The position numbers and the translations under genes are program-made. From positions 372,001-436,000 of the forward strand of contig NZ_JAFIDJ010000001.1 in NCBI RefSeq assembly GCF_017051705.1: a stretch of DNA of 64,000 nt. Direction: 5' to 3'. Positions 52,811 through 61,949 of the stretch are shown here, in pieces (the stretch's first letter is position 1; each line of letters begins with the position of its first letter). Source of the DNA: Algoriphagus lutimaris (GTDB lineage Bacteria > Bacteroidota > Bacteroidia > Cytophagales > Cyclobacteriaceae). Under the pieces are notes generated by a model. The model saw nothing but the letters and a program-made list of their open reading frames with translations. It ran no database searches and was not told the DNA's origin.

Positions 52811-53258
52811 CGTACAAACAGAAAAGATTGGGGAAAATACCCGCATCTGGCAATATGCGGTTATTTTGCAAGGAGCCTCAATAGGGAAAGATTGTAATGT
52901 GAACTGTCATACCTTTATTGAAAATGATGTCTTGATTGGAGACCGGGTGACAGTGAAATCGGGTGTTTATCTATGGGATGGATTGACTATTGAAGATGAT
53001 GTATTTATCGGTCCAAATGTCACTTTTACCAATGATAAATATCCCAGGTCAAAAAAATATCCATTAGAGTTTCAAAGAACAATTATCAAAAAAGGAGCTT
53101 CCATTGGTGCTGCATCAGTAATATTAGGTGGATGCACTATAGGGGAAAATTCCATGGTGGGTGCAGGTTCTCTGGTGACCAGAGATGTTCCGCCTAATAC
53201 CCTGGTGATGGGAAGACCTGCCAGAGTTTTCAGGAAATTGGTGGAAGATGCTGAATAA
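52791..53258 (+). CDS. fdtC: Hexapeptide N-acetyltransferase (FdtC/QdtC/WbpD type)
   Basis: A 155-residue left-handed beta-helix enzyme: [60 protein letters not shown] and [20 protein letters not shown], then [10 protein letters not shown]. The insertion with N-D-x-x-P is typical of the 3-N-acetyltransferases QdtC/FdtC and of WbpD. With FdtA and FdtB it completes a dTDP-3-acetamido-3,6-dideoxyhexose pathway from the 4-keto sugar. WbpD-like acetylation of a 3-amino uronate is the alternative. Confidence 0.86.
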   Translation: MIHPLADVQTEKIGENTRIWQYAVILQGASIGKDCNVNCHTFIENDVLIGDRVTVKSGVYLWDGLTIEDDVFIGPNVTFTNDKYPRSKKYPLEFQRTIIKKGASIGAASVILGGCTIGENSMVGAGSLVTRDVPPNTLVMGRPARVFRKLVEDAE

Positions 53259-53306
53259 TGATTGTATTAAATTCTCTAAAATGAATTCCAAAAAGATTGA
53301 GAAGTC

Positions 53307-54311
53307 ATGAGAACAGGAATTAACCCTGCAAAATTAGATTCCAAAATTTCCCAAAAATATCATCACAGGATCATCATTCCTGTGTTTATTCCGGAGATTT
53401 CTGGCTACTTCAAGGATTTGATGGAAGTGTACCGATTGTGCATTGAATCAGCCCATTTGACCCAGCATGGGAGGTCAGCAATTACTGTGGTAGACAATGG
53501 TTCCTGCGATCAGGTGAAGACTTGGTTGAGGGGATTGCAGGATCAAGGAGTCATAGAGACTTTGATTACCCACGGAGAAAATGTCGGTAAAATTGATGCC
53601 ATCATTGGAGCTGCCAGGGGATGCAGGGAGGAACTGATTACCTTATCCGATAGTGATATACTGTTCAGGAATGGTTGGCAGGAGGAAGTGGAAAAAGTTT
53701 TCAGGAATTTTCCCAAAGCAGGTTCAGTGGCACCATTTCCAATCGCCAGACATATGTATTATCATTCTTCTTCGACCCAAAAATCCGTAGTGACAGGTGA
53801 ACTGGGTTTTAAGTTTCAGGAAGCCAAAGAGCCTGAATTAATTAAAGAAGTATATGAATCCTATGGATGGAATTATGAATGTGATTATGATGGTTTATTG
53901 CCAATTGTAAGTAAAAATGGAGTGGATGCTGTGATGGGCAGCGGCCATCAGGTATTTACCATAAGAAGAGAATTGTTTTTTAAAATGCCCTTAGAACCCA
54001 GTTTTATCAAAATAGGGGCGGGATCTGAATTAAATTGGATCGATAAACCGATAAATGAACTTGGTACATTGAGGTTGAGTACTGTCAATACCTTGGTTCA
54101 TCATATGGGAAATCAATCGACAAAAGAAAATTACACAGAATTTGAAAAATTGGTAAAAAATAAAAATACACCTGATTTACTAAATTTATCTCCTTTAATA
54201 CTCTCACAAATTAATTCTTTGGAGCATAGAGCTTTACTAAAAATTTTCAAAATAAAATACGATAAAAGGCCTCCTGCACCTGAATTAAAAGTACAATTTA
54301 AAAGTTTGTAA
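53307..54311 (+). CDS. Glycosyltransferase family 2
   Basis: A 334-residue protein with GT-A elements: RIIIPVFIPEISGYFKDLME, TVVDNGSCDQVKTWL, GENVGKIDAIIGAARG and the metal site TLSDSDILFRNGW. The N-terminal strand is preceded by about 25 extra residues. It is the last transferase before the 424-base gap and probably ends the glycan part of this transcript. Confidence 0.82.
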   Translation: MRTGINPAKLDSKISQKYHHRIIIPVFIPEISGYFKDLMEVYRLCIESAHLTQHGRSAITVVDNGSCDQVKTWLRGLQDQGVIETLITHGENVGKIDAIIGAARGCREELITLSDSDILFRNGWQEEVEKVFRNFPKAGSVAPFPIARHMYYHSSSTQKSVVTGELGFKFQEAKEPELIKEVYESYGWNYECDYDGLLPIVSKNGVDAVMGSGHQVFTIRRELFFKMPLEPSFIKIGAGSELNWIDKPINELGTLRLSTVNTLVHHMGNQSTKENYTEFEKLVKNKNTPDLLNLSPLILSQINSLEHRALLKIFKIKYDKRPPAPELKVQFKSL

Positions 54312-54734
54312 ATTCTGAATCACCAATCAAAAAGTACTTTTCTAAGTTAATAAGGCCTAATACGATTGTAGACCTTTCATAAAAAAGATAATTTTTTGAA
54401 TATGATTTTCCGCATTCACACTAAAAAGAAGTCTTTTTTCTTCATTTTTTCGGATAATCGTCCTTAGACGACTGTCAAAAACCCACTGCTGGAACAAATG
54501 AAATTCAATCCTTAGTTTATTTTGGAAGTGGTAAGAATAGGGATATTCAGTTTTATTTATATAAAATTGAAAAAGGCATCCATGAATTGTTTTTTGGACT
54601 TTTAATTAAGTTGCATAGTTTTTGTAACTTCTAAAATCCCATGGTATTGAGTTCTGATTAACATGGGATTCAATTGCAAAGGGTTTGGTTTTTCCTCACC
54701 TTTAAGAGATAATTTGATTGATTTAAAAAAGTAG
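54312..54734 (+). other. 423-base non-coding gap before the giant adhesin gene
   Basis: AT-rich, no convincing open frame. It holds an AT-only imperfect palindrome followed by T-rich DNA near 54425-54450 (possible weak terminator), a short inverted repeat TCGTC/GACGA (54458-54471), and a promoter candidate at 54593-54624. The long region between that promoter and the ATG (about 110 bases) holds nothing else I recognise. Confidence 0.6.
54593..54624 (+). promoter_or_regulatory. Promoter candidate for the adhesin-neuBCA unit
   Basis: TTTG (54593-54596), 19 bases, then TAGTTTTTG (54616-54624), which is the Bacteroidota -7 element TAnnTTTG with one extra base. Spacing to the -33 TTTG is ideal. 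It lacks the GAGTA/TACTC inverted repeat of the two locus promoters, so the adhesin unit may be controlled separately. Confidence 0.5.
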
Positions 54735-57700
54735 ATGGCAAAAATTTTACTTGGCTTGTCTAGAATATTTTGGTTCCATTTTCAAAAATGGAAGAAGCTT
54801 TATGCAATGGCAGCTCAGGTGCTTTTTGTTTGTTTATCTATTGGCATAACTCCTCTTGAGGCCCAAACGATTGTTATTCCAAGGGAGGGTTTTCCATATT
54901 GTCAGCCATTTCAAGGCAATGGGCCATTCGATTATACAATCTTAGGAGGGGAAATTAGAATTCCTGTAGGAGTTCCTGAAAACCTAACACCAGTTACTAT
55001 CATTAATCCATTTAGTGCTAATCCGACTGGAGAATCTTTGCAATTCACTCCTTATGAATATTGGCATTCTGGCTATGCGATTGTCGATATTCCATTTTCT
55101 TCGGAGTTTGGTATAAAAACCTCATTTGAGTATTTTTCTTACGGTTCTCCAGATCCAAGAGGAAACGCTGACGGGATTAGTTTTTTTATGTTTGATGCGG
55201 ATCAGCCCATTGACATTGGATACTTAGGTGGTTCATTGGCTTATGCTCCCTATATAGATTTAGATGGTTCTATCCTGCAGCCAGGGATTTCTGGTGGATA
55301 TGTAGGAATAGGTTTTGATGAATGGGGCAATTTTGGAGTAGGGACTGTTGGAGAACCTATTGCGAACTGGGACCCTAGAATTTCAAACAGTATTACCATT
55401 AGGGGGCCAGAGAGTCTTAATTACGATGTGTATGAGAGGTATGTGACAAAAAAAGTCAATGCATTTGGAATTGACTATTTTCCACCATCTCCTTTAGATG
55501 CCGATCCAACAAAATGGTTTGATATTGATCACAGTAGCGGTGTAAGAACTACGGATTGTCTGTTGCCGGGATATAGAAAAGTTTTTATTGAACTGACCCC
55601 TAAGAGTTCAGGAATTGGATACAATATTGAAATTACCATGCTGGTAAATACTACTGCTAATGGTCAGCAATTAGTTTCATTTCCCCCAATTGATTATCCC
55701 TTCAATGCTCCCGATCGATTAAAGATAGGGTTTGCGGGGAGTACTGGTTATGGAAAGAATAATCATGAAATCAGAAACGTAACGGTAAACGTGGCAGACA
55801 TATCTGCAGCTCTTTTACCTGAGGTGTCTGATCAGAATAAAGTTATTTGTATCGATGAGGATTTAGAATTTGAATTTCCAGTCGTTCTTCAGGCAGGTTC
55901 AGATGCTTTTATTACCTGTATGCAGCTTTTTGAAAACAATCCAGGTCCACCTGATAACACGGTTCCACCTACAAATTATGATTGTGGATTTGATGGATCC
56001 TTATGTGCTGCAAAATGTGATCCGGACAATTATGAAGTTCCGGTTTACGATGCCAGTGGTAACCTGTTGGGAACTTTTTATTCTATCCTAGAAGAATTAA
56101 ATACCGGCAATTTTGAGGATGAAAGAAATAAAGCCACCATCCGGTTTGAACCTGCACCAGGATTTACCGGAGAGGCATCAGTTTATTATAATGTAACTGA
56201 TAACTATGGATTGACCTCACAACCAGCAAAGATTACGGTGGTTGCCAATCCATTTCCGGTAAAAATTCAAGATGCATCCTTAGAGAATCCTTCTTGTGAT
56301 GGGCAGCAGGATGGTAGAATTTATGACATCATTATAGGGGACCTTGTAGATGGATTTGATTATGAATGGCTCTACGACGGTAACTCAATCGGAAAATCTG
56401 GAGCTTCAGTAAGTCCATTGGTAAATGGAGAAGCAACCTTTGAATTGGACGGAATCAATTTAGGAACCTATACCTTAAATGTTTGGAACCCATCAGATTC
56501 CCAAAATGGCGGCTGTTACGAAACTGTTGAGGTAATTGTAGATCAGGAAGATGGAACTCCTGTCGATATCGAAGTGCCTAACCAGACTATCTGTGAAGGG
56601 GAGGATGTTTCATTTTTACCTTTGATTGATCCTGCATATAATCCTTCTGGTGCTGCCCCTAATTTTTTATGGTATCAAAATGCAAATCGGGCAGGAGGGG
56701 CATTAGTGAATGGATCTACCATAACAATCGGAGGCAACCCAGTGGAAGTTTTCATTTCTTCTACTGGAGAATTGACCTTGTCCGGATTGAAAAATACAGC
56801 AGGTGCATCTACTTATGAGTTTTATGTGGAGGCAGCTACCCAATCTCAAACAGGAGGAAACTTTTGTCCTTATATAGGTGATGTGCTTACCAAAGCGACT
56901 GTTCTAGTCAACCCTCCTATAGAATTTACAATTTCACATACCGATGATTGGTGTTTGAGTTATGTTGGTGAAATTATAGGTACCGTCACTGGAGCTACAG
57001 ATGTTACCTACTATTTATTGGATGAAACTGGTAATCCATTTAGAAATAATTCTACAGGTGTATTTTCAAATTTACCAGCAGGTACCTATCAGATTTATGG
57101 AAATTCACCTTCCCTAGGCTGTAGTACTCCTGTGGAGAAGGTGATTATAGAAGGTCCTTCAGAGGGTTTGGTGATTACTCCTGCACAAATTGATAATGCC
57201 TACTGTGAACTTCCAAATGGGCAGATTGATTTTGTGGTAAGCGGAGGTAACATGCCTTATCAGTCTGTGAAAGTGAATGGGGCAGACGTTCCTGTGACTT
57301 CAGATGGGATTTATGCTGTCTCTGGACTAGCAGAGGGAAGCTATACCATTGAAGTTATCGATGCTCAAGGGTGTAATACAAGCATTTCTATGGAAGTACC
57401 AGGAGATGAACCTTCCAATTTCACAACCCTAGGTTCTGAAATCTGTGAAGGAAAGGTAGGAACTGCCACCATAGATATCAACGATCCTTCAACAGGAACT
57501 CCGACTTATGGATGGTATTTTGAAGATGCTTCCGGAAACTATCAGCAAATTACGGATGGATTGACTTTGGGTGACATTTCTTATGAAATCAACCCGAGCA
57601 TGGAACTATCTGTTACCGGTTTGACTGCCAATCCAAGCCCTTATATCTATTATTTATTGATTACTGGAGATAGAATCTGTGATCAAGGCTATATTCCTAC

Positions 57701-60700
57701 TGAAATTTTAGTGACTCCTGGCCCTGAAATGAATCCTCCGATCGTGACTGAAACTTGCTTTGGGGAATCTACAGGAAGTATTCAAGCGCAAATACCTGGA
57801 AGTAACTACTCGGATTTTGAATTTAGTCTGTTAGGTGATAACGGAGTTTTTGTAGACTTTGCCAAAAATGATGGAGTCTTCCAAGATTTACCTGCAGGAA
57901 TCTATGAGTTAAGCATCAAAGATGACTTAGATTGTATCACCACTTTGGATGGAATTGAGGTAAAAGAACCAGCTGCTCCTATATCTATCAATACGAATTA
58001 TTCCATCGAAAGGGCATCCTGTGGATTGGCTAATGGTGTGATCAAAGATATTCAGCTAAGTGGAGGTTGGGGGAATTATACCGTAGAATGGCGTAAAGGG
58101 GCCCTTGATGGCCCTGTGATTCCAGGTGACTTGACCGGAGCAAATAACTTATTGCCAGACACTTATTATGCTATAGTTACTGATGCCATAGGCTGTTCCA
58201 TTACGTTTGATTTTGAAGTAGGAGCGCTGTCAGATCCTGTGTATGATATTGTTCCACCGATTGACGTCTGTGTGGAGGAGCAAGTGGAAATTAGACCTAT
58301 TCATTTGGCCCCTGATCCTAATCTACCTCCAGCAGCATTTACAGAGGTTTTCTGGTACAAGGATTCAGGACAACAAGGATTGATCACGACGGGGCCTGAT
58401 ACTAGCATGCCTGGCGTTAGCTACACAGTAGACGACTCGGATTGGTTAAATCCTAAATTGCTCATCGATGGACTTCCGGCAGGTGTGTATGAGTACTATT
58501 TTTATGTGGCTTGTACTGGTCAGGAAATAAAAGTAGATGTAGAGGTATTTGCAGTACCAACAGTGGCTCTGGAAACCACACCAGTTTCATGTTTTGGTGG
58601 GGATGATGGAAAAGTAATATTCGTTTCAGGAACAAATGCTGATTATCAATACAGCATCAATTCCGCTGCGCCAATTTCTCAAAGTGAATTTGAGTTGATG
58701 AATTTTGCTGCAGGAACCTATCAAGTAGAAGTAACTACTCCTGCAGGATGTCCTCAGGAATTGGAATTTATAATAGAGGAACCCGATTCAGCATTGGAGG
58801 TAACACCACTTATTGGTGTAGATCCCGTATGTGGAGCATTGAATGGGAGTTTGGAGACAACTATTACTGGTGGTTGGAGCCCTTATCAAGTCACTGTGAT
58901 CAAGGACGGCGCAATTCTTCAGACTATTGAGGATTCTGGAAATTCGGTTGTATTGAATGGACTTGGAGCAGGAATTTATTCCTTAGAAATTGAAGATGCC
59001 CAAGGTTGTCAGATAATTTCCACCGAATTGGAGCTTGTAGATGGACCTTCACAGGTTTTGGTAGATGATCAAGCTGTTTGTGAAGGGCAACAAGTAGTAT
59101 TTAGCCCATCCATTGATCCAGCGGCTCCAGGAGCAACATTTGAGTGGTATTTCGATGCTAATACCACTCAAAAAATCCCTTCTAGTTCTACTCCAAATGG
59201 ACAAGGTATTACCTACGAAATCAATTCTTCAACAGGGGAATTGACCATCACTGGTTTATCGGTGTCAGCCACCCCTTATAAGTATTATGTGATTGCAGTT
59301 GGGAGTGAGGTGTGTACTGGATTTGTAGCTGAAGCAGAAGCCATGGTTTATGGAACACCATCTGCCACCTATGTCAAGACGGATGAAGTTTGTTTTGAGG
59401 ATGGAGGAACTATCGAAGTGACAGCAACAGGTGGTTCAGGGAATTATACCTTTACATTAGATGGCCAGATATCACAAGATAACGGTCTATTTGAAAACGT
59501 GCCTAAAGGAGTTCATATCATTACTATTTCAACTCCTGAAACCTGTGAAATTACACTGGATAATATTGAAATAATAGGTCCAGATAGTCCATTGGAAGGT
59601 GAAATTATAGATATTGTGAATCCTGCTTGTGAAATGTCCAATGGATCGATTACCCTTGCATTAACTGGTGGAATACCTTCTTATACTGTAGAAGTAATCA
59701 AAGATGGAATTAGCCAGGGAACCCAAACTTCTGATCAAAATGGTGAGGTGGTTATATCTGGAATCAGCAAAGGGGAATTTGTCTTTGAAATTACGGATGC
59801 TTTAGGATGTACCATCACTCTTTCAGAACCATTGGATTTAGTGGAAGTTCCCACTGAGATCAATTTGGAAGATCAACAAATTTGTGAAGGACAAGATGGT
59901 GTCTTGACCCCAGAAGTTCCAAGCAATATCAACGCTCCTGTATTTACTTGGTTCTTTGATGAGGAAATGAATAATCCTTTGCAGTCAGGTGTGGTCAATG
60001 GGGTTACTTATACTATTGATTCGCAAGGTGAAATGACTATTTCAGGATTGCCTTCGAGAGATCAACCTTATGAGTATTATGCCATGGTAAATGGTGTAGG
60101 TGTCTGTGGAGTAATACCTGAAAAAGTGGAAGTAAAAGTCAGTCCGTTCCCTAATTTACGGGTATCTAATCCTTCCATTGTTTGTGATCCAAATGGAACG
60201 GTGGATTTGACCAATTACATTGAAGGTTATAATCCTTCGGTTTATGAATACAATATTATAAGCCCATTGGGCAATGCGTTGGTAGGAAGTGAAGTAAGTG
60301 CTGTGAACGTTTCAGGAAATTATGAAGTAAGTTCCTCTTTGAAAGGTTCTGGTTGTTGGACTGCATCACAACGAATCCTAGTAAGGATTGCTGAAGAATT
60401 ATTGCAATCAAACTTTGTATACCATGCTGATCAAGGAGATGGAATCATTGTCAGCAATGGGGATATTCAGATTCTTGAAAATGTTGATTTTGAAGATATT
60501 TCCAGTGGAGAAGTCATTATGTGGGAGTGGGATTTTGGAGATGGAGCAACTAGCACAGAACAGAACCCAAGCCATGTCTATTCCAAAAAAGGTACATTTA
60601 CTGTAACATTGAAAACAACGGACTCCATTGGTTGCCAAAGTATCTATTCGATTTTGGTGAATGTGAAAGATGATTATTTGTTGATGATGCCAAATGCCTT

Positions 60701-60947
60701 TACTCCGGATGGTGTCAAAAACCAATATTATAAACCTATGCATAGAGGACTTGCCAGTCTTGATTTTTATGTATTTAACACATGGGGAGAACTGATCTAC
60801 CATTCAGATTCCTTGGAAGATTTAGGTTGGGATGGTACACTGAATGGCAAACCAGCACCAAATGGTAATTATGTTTATAAAGTGAAATACCAAACCAGGT
60901 CTGGAAATGTGTTTGATGAAGGAGGAGTATTTATTTTAATTCGATAG
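54735..60947 (+). CDS. Giant T9SS-exported adhesin: L-type lectin, Ig/SprB-like super-repeats, PKD, type B CTD
   Basis: 2070 residues. A long signal region ends near residue 44 (ITPLEAQ); an ATG at 54807 would give a shorter signal. Residues about 45-350 resemble an L-type (legume-like) lectin: GNADGISFFMFD near 143, GGYVGIGFDEWGNF near 188. A cadherin-like segment (about 360-515) follows. Then a three-part module recurs about every 270 residues: an Ig-like part anchored at C-E-G (Cys 620, 904, 1179, 1449, 1717; C-V-E in the third) and two SprB-like parts (Cys 740, 1008, 1286, 1553 and Cys 824, 1096, 1366, 1632). A PKD domain (WDFGDGATS, near 1933) precedes a gliding-motility-type C-terminal domain (MPNAFTPDG near 1987, FNTWGELIYHS, GTLNGKPAPNGNYVYKV), the type B T9SS sorting signal. 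The product should be surface-anchored and bind sugars. neuB starts directly after its stop. Confidence 0.9.
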   Translation: MAKILLGLSRIFWFHFQKWKKLYAMAAQVLFVCLSIGITPLEAQTIVIPREGFPYCQPFQGNGPFDYTILGGEIRIPVGVPENLTPVTIINPFSANPTGESLQFTPYEYWHSGYAIVDIPFSSEFGIKTSFEYFSYGSPDPRGNADGISFFMFDADQPIDIGYLGGSLAYAPYIDLDGSILQPGISGGYVGIGFDEWGNFGVGTVGEPIANWDPRISNSITIRGPESLNYDVYERYVTKKVNAFGIDYFPPSPLDADPTKWFDIDHSSGVRTTDCLLPGYRKVFIELTPKSSGIGYNIEITMLVNTTANGQQLVSFPPIDYPFNAPDRLKIGFAGSTGYGKNNHEIRNVTVNVADISAALLPEVSDQNKVICIDEDLEFEFPVVLQAGSDAFITCMQLFENNPGPPDNTVPPTNYDCGFDGSLCAAKCDPDNYEVPVYDASGNLLGTFYSILEELNTGNFEDERNKATIRFEPAPGFTGEASVYYNVTDNYGLTSQPAKITVVANPFPVKIQDASLENPSCDGQQDGRIYDIIIGDLVDGFDYEWLYDGNSIGKSGASVSPLVNGEATFELDGINLGTYTLNVWNPSDSQNGGCYETVEVIVDQEDGTPVDIEVPNQTICEGEDVSFLPLIDPAYNPSGAAPNFLWYQNANRAGGALVNGSTITIGGNPVEVFISSTGELTLSGLKNTAGASTYEFYVEAATQSQTGGNFCPYIGDVLTKATVLVNPPIEFTISHTDDWCLSYVGEIIGTVTGATDVTYYLLDETGNPFRNNSTGVFSNLPAGTYQIYGNSPSLGCSTPVEKVIIEGPSEGLVITPAQIDNAYCELPNGQIDFVVSGGNMPYQSVKVNGADVPVTSDGIYAVSGLAEGSYTIEVIDAQGCNTSISMEVPGDEPSNFTTLGSEICEGKVGTATIDINDPSTGTPTYGWYFEDASGNYQQITDGLTLGDISYEINPSMELSVTGLTANPSPYIYYLLITGDRICDQGYIPTEILVTPGPEMNPPIVTETCFGESTGSIQAQIPGSNYSDFEFSLLGDNGVFVDFAKNDGVFQDLPAGIYELSIKDDLDCITTLDGIEVKEPAAPISINTNYSIERASCGLANGVIKDIQLSGGWGNYTVEWRKGALDGPVIPGDLTGANNLLPDTYYAIVTDAIGCSITFDFEVGALSDPVYDIVPPIDVCVEEQVEIRPIHLAPDPNLPPAAFTEVFWYKDSGQQGLITTGPDTSMPGVSYTVDDSDWLNPKLLIDGLPAGVYEYYFYVACTGQEIKVDVEVFAVPTVALETTPVSCFGGDDGKVIFVSGTNADYQYSINSAAPISQSEFELMNFAAGTYQVEVTTPAGCPQELEFIIEEPDSALEVTPLIGVDPVCGALNGSLETTITGGWSPYQVTVIKDGAILQTIEDSGNSVVLNGLGAGIYSLEIEDAQGCQIISTELELVDGPSQVLVDDQAVCEGQQVVFSPSIDPAAPGATFEWYFDANTTQKIPSSSTPNGQGITYEINSSTGELTITGLSVSATPYKYYVIAVGSEVCTGFVAEAEAMVYGTPSATYVKTDEVCFEDGGTIEVTATGGSGNYTFTLDGQISQDNGLFENVPKGVHIITISTPETCEITLDNIEIIGPDSPLEGEIIDIVNPACEMSNGSITLALTGGIPSYTVEVIKDGISQGTQTSDQNGEVVISGISKGEFVFEITDALGCTITLSEPLDLVEVPTEINLEDQQICEGQDGVLTPEVPSNINAPVFTWFFDEEMNNPLQSGVVNGVTYTIDSQGEMTISGLPSRDQPYEYYAMVNGVGVCGVIPEKVEVKVSPFPNLRVSNPSIVCDPNGTVDLTNYIEGYNPSVYEYNIISPLGNALVGSEVSAVNVSGNYEVSSSLKGSGCWTASQRILVRIAEELLQSNFVYHADQGDGIIVSNGDIQILENVDFEDISSGEVIMWEWDFGDGATSTEQNPSHVYSKKGTFTVTLKTTDSIGCQSIYSILVNVKDDYLLMMPNAFTPDGVKNQYYKPMHRGLASLDFYVFNTWGELIYHSDSLEDLGWDGTLNGKPAPNGNYVYKVKYQTRSGNVFDEGGVFILIR
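56592..60150 (+). repeat. Four-fold ~270-residue protein super-repeat in the adhesin
   Basis: Coding repeat: cysteine anchors of three module types recur with spacing 284, 275, 270, 268 (Ig-like), 268, 278, 267 (first SprB-like) and 272, 270, 266 residues (second SprB-like). The codons have diverged, so the DNA repeats are weak and recombination between them is probably rare. Confidence 0.75.
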
Positions 60948-61949
60948 ATGATAATTGCCGAGATAGGCCAGGCCCATGATGGAAGCCTGGGGAATGCACA
61001 TGCTTTTATTGATGCCTTAGCAGAAACAGGGGTAGATGCTATAAAATTTCAAACCCACATAGCGGAAGCAGAATCTTCTAGTTTTGAACCTTTTCGGGTA
61101 AAGTTTTCCAAGCAGGACAATACTCGTTTTGACTACTGGAAAAGGATGGAGTTCACTCCAGCACAATGGAAAGGAATTAAAGCACATTGTGAAGAGAAGA
61201 ATCTGAAATTCATCTCTTCTCCTTTCAGTAATGCAGCGGTGAACTTACTTGAATCAATACAGGTGGAATCCTATAAAATAGGATCAGGAGAGATTGGAAA
61301 TTTTTTGATGTTGGAAAAGATTGCCCGTACCGGAAAACCAATAATGCTAAGCTCAGGGATGAGTTCATTTGAGGAACTGGACAAAACGTTTGAGTTTTTA
61401 AGACCTTTTGGAAATGCCCTAAGTATTTTACAATGTACTACAGCTTATCCGACACAACCGGAACAATGGGGTTTAAATGTAATGGCTGAATTAAAAGCTC
61501 GGTATCAGGTACCTGTGGGATTTTCAGATCACAGTGGAGATATTTTTGCCTGCTTGTCTGCAGCTACTTTGGGAGCTGAGATTTTTGAATTTCATGTGGT
61601 CTTTGACAAAAGACAATTTGGACCAGATTCCCCTGCCAGTATCAGCATAGACCAAACAAAGGTGCTCTGTGAGGGAATCAAGAAAATCCAAAGTGCATTA
61701 AGAAATCCTGTGATTAAATCTGAAAACCAGAAATATTCTGAGTTGAAAGTGATGTTTGGAAAATCCTTGGCAGTAAATAAAGCTTTACCGAAAGGTCATC
61801 TATTGACGATGGATGACTTAGAATCCAAAAAACCTGGGGATAAAGGAATTCCTGCCTCTCAATACCAAATCGTCATTGGAAAAGAGTTAAATAGAAATCT
61901 AGAAAAATATGATTTTCTGAATCTGGAAGATCTTAAGACAGACTCATGA
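60948..61949 (+). CDS. neuB: Nonulosonate synthase (NeuB family), second copy
   Basis: A 333-residue sialic-acid-synthase-type enzyme: IIAEIGQAHDGSLGNAH, AIKFQTHIAEAES, FISSPFSNAAVNLL, KIGSGEIGN, LSSGMSSFEEL, LQCTTAYPTQPE, GFSDHSGDIF and EFHVVFDKR, followed by a C-terminal SAF domain (SLAVNKALPKGHLL, ESKKPGDKGIP). The loop reads GQAHDG where the copy at 11284 has GVNHNG, so substrate choice may differ. With only NeuC and NeuA beside it the simplest product is N-acetylneuraminate. Its ATG follows the adhesin stop with no gap; overlaps neuC by 4 bases. Confidence 0.9.
   Translation: MIIAEIGQAHDGSLGNAHAFIDALAETGVDAIKFQTHIAEAESSSFEPFRVKFSKQDNTRFDYWKRMEFTPAQWKGIKAHCEEKNLKFISSPFSNAAVNLLESIQVESYKIGSGEIGNFLMLEKIARTGKPIMLSSGMSSFEELDKTFEFLRPFGNALSILQCTTAYPTQPEQWGLNVMAELKARYQVPVGFSDHSGDIFACLSAATLGAEIFEFHVVFDKRQFGPDSPASISIDQTKVLCEGIKKIQSALRNPVIKSENQKYSELKVMFGKSLAVNKALPKGHLLTMDDLESKKPGDKGIPASQYQIVIGKELNRNLEKYDFLNLEDLKTDS

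Noticed and set aside
60408-60803. Minus-strand open frame of 131 codons inside the adhesin C-terminus
   Set aside because: Antisense to the PKD and T9SS sorting domains, which are unmistakable on the + strand.
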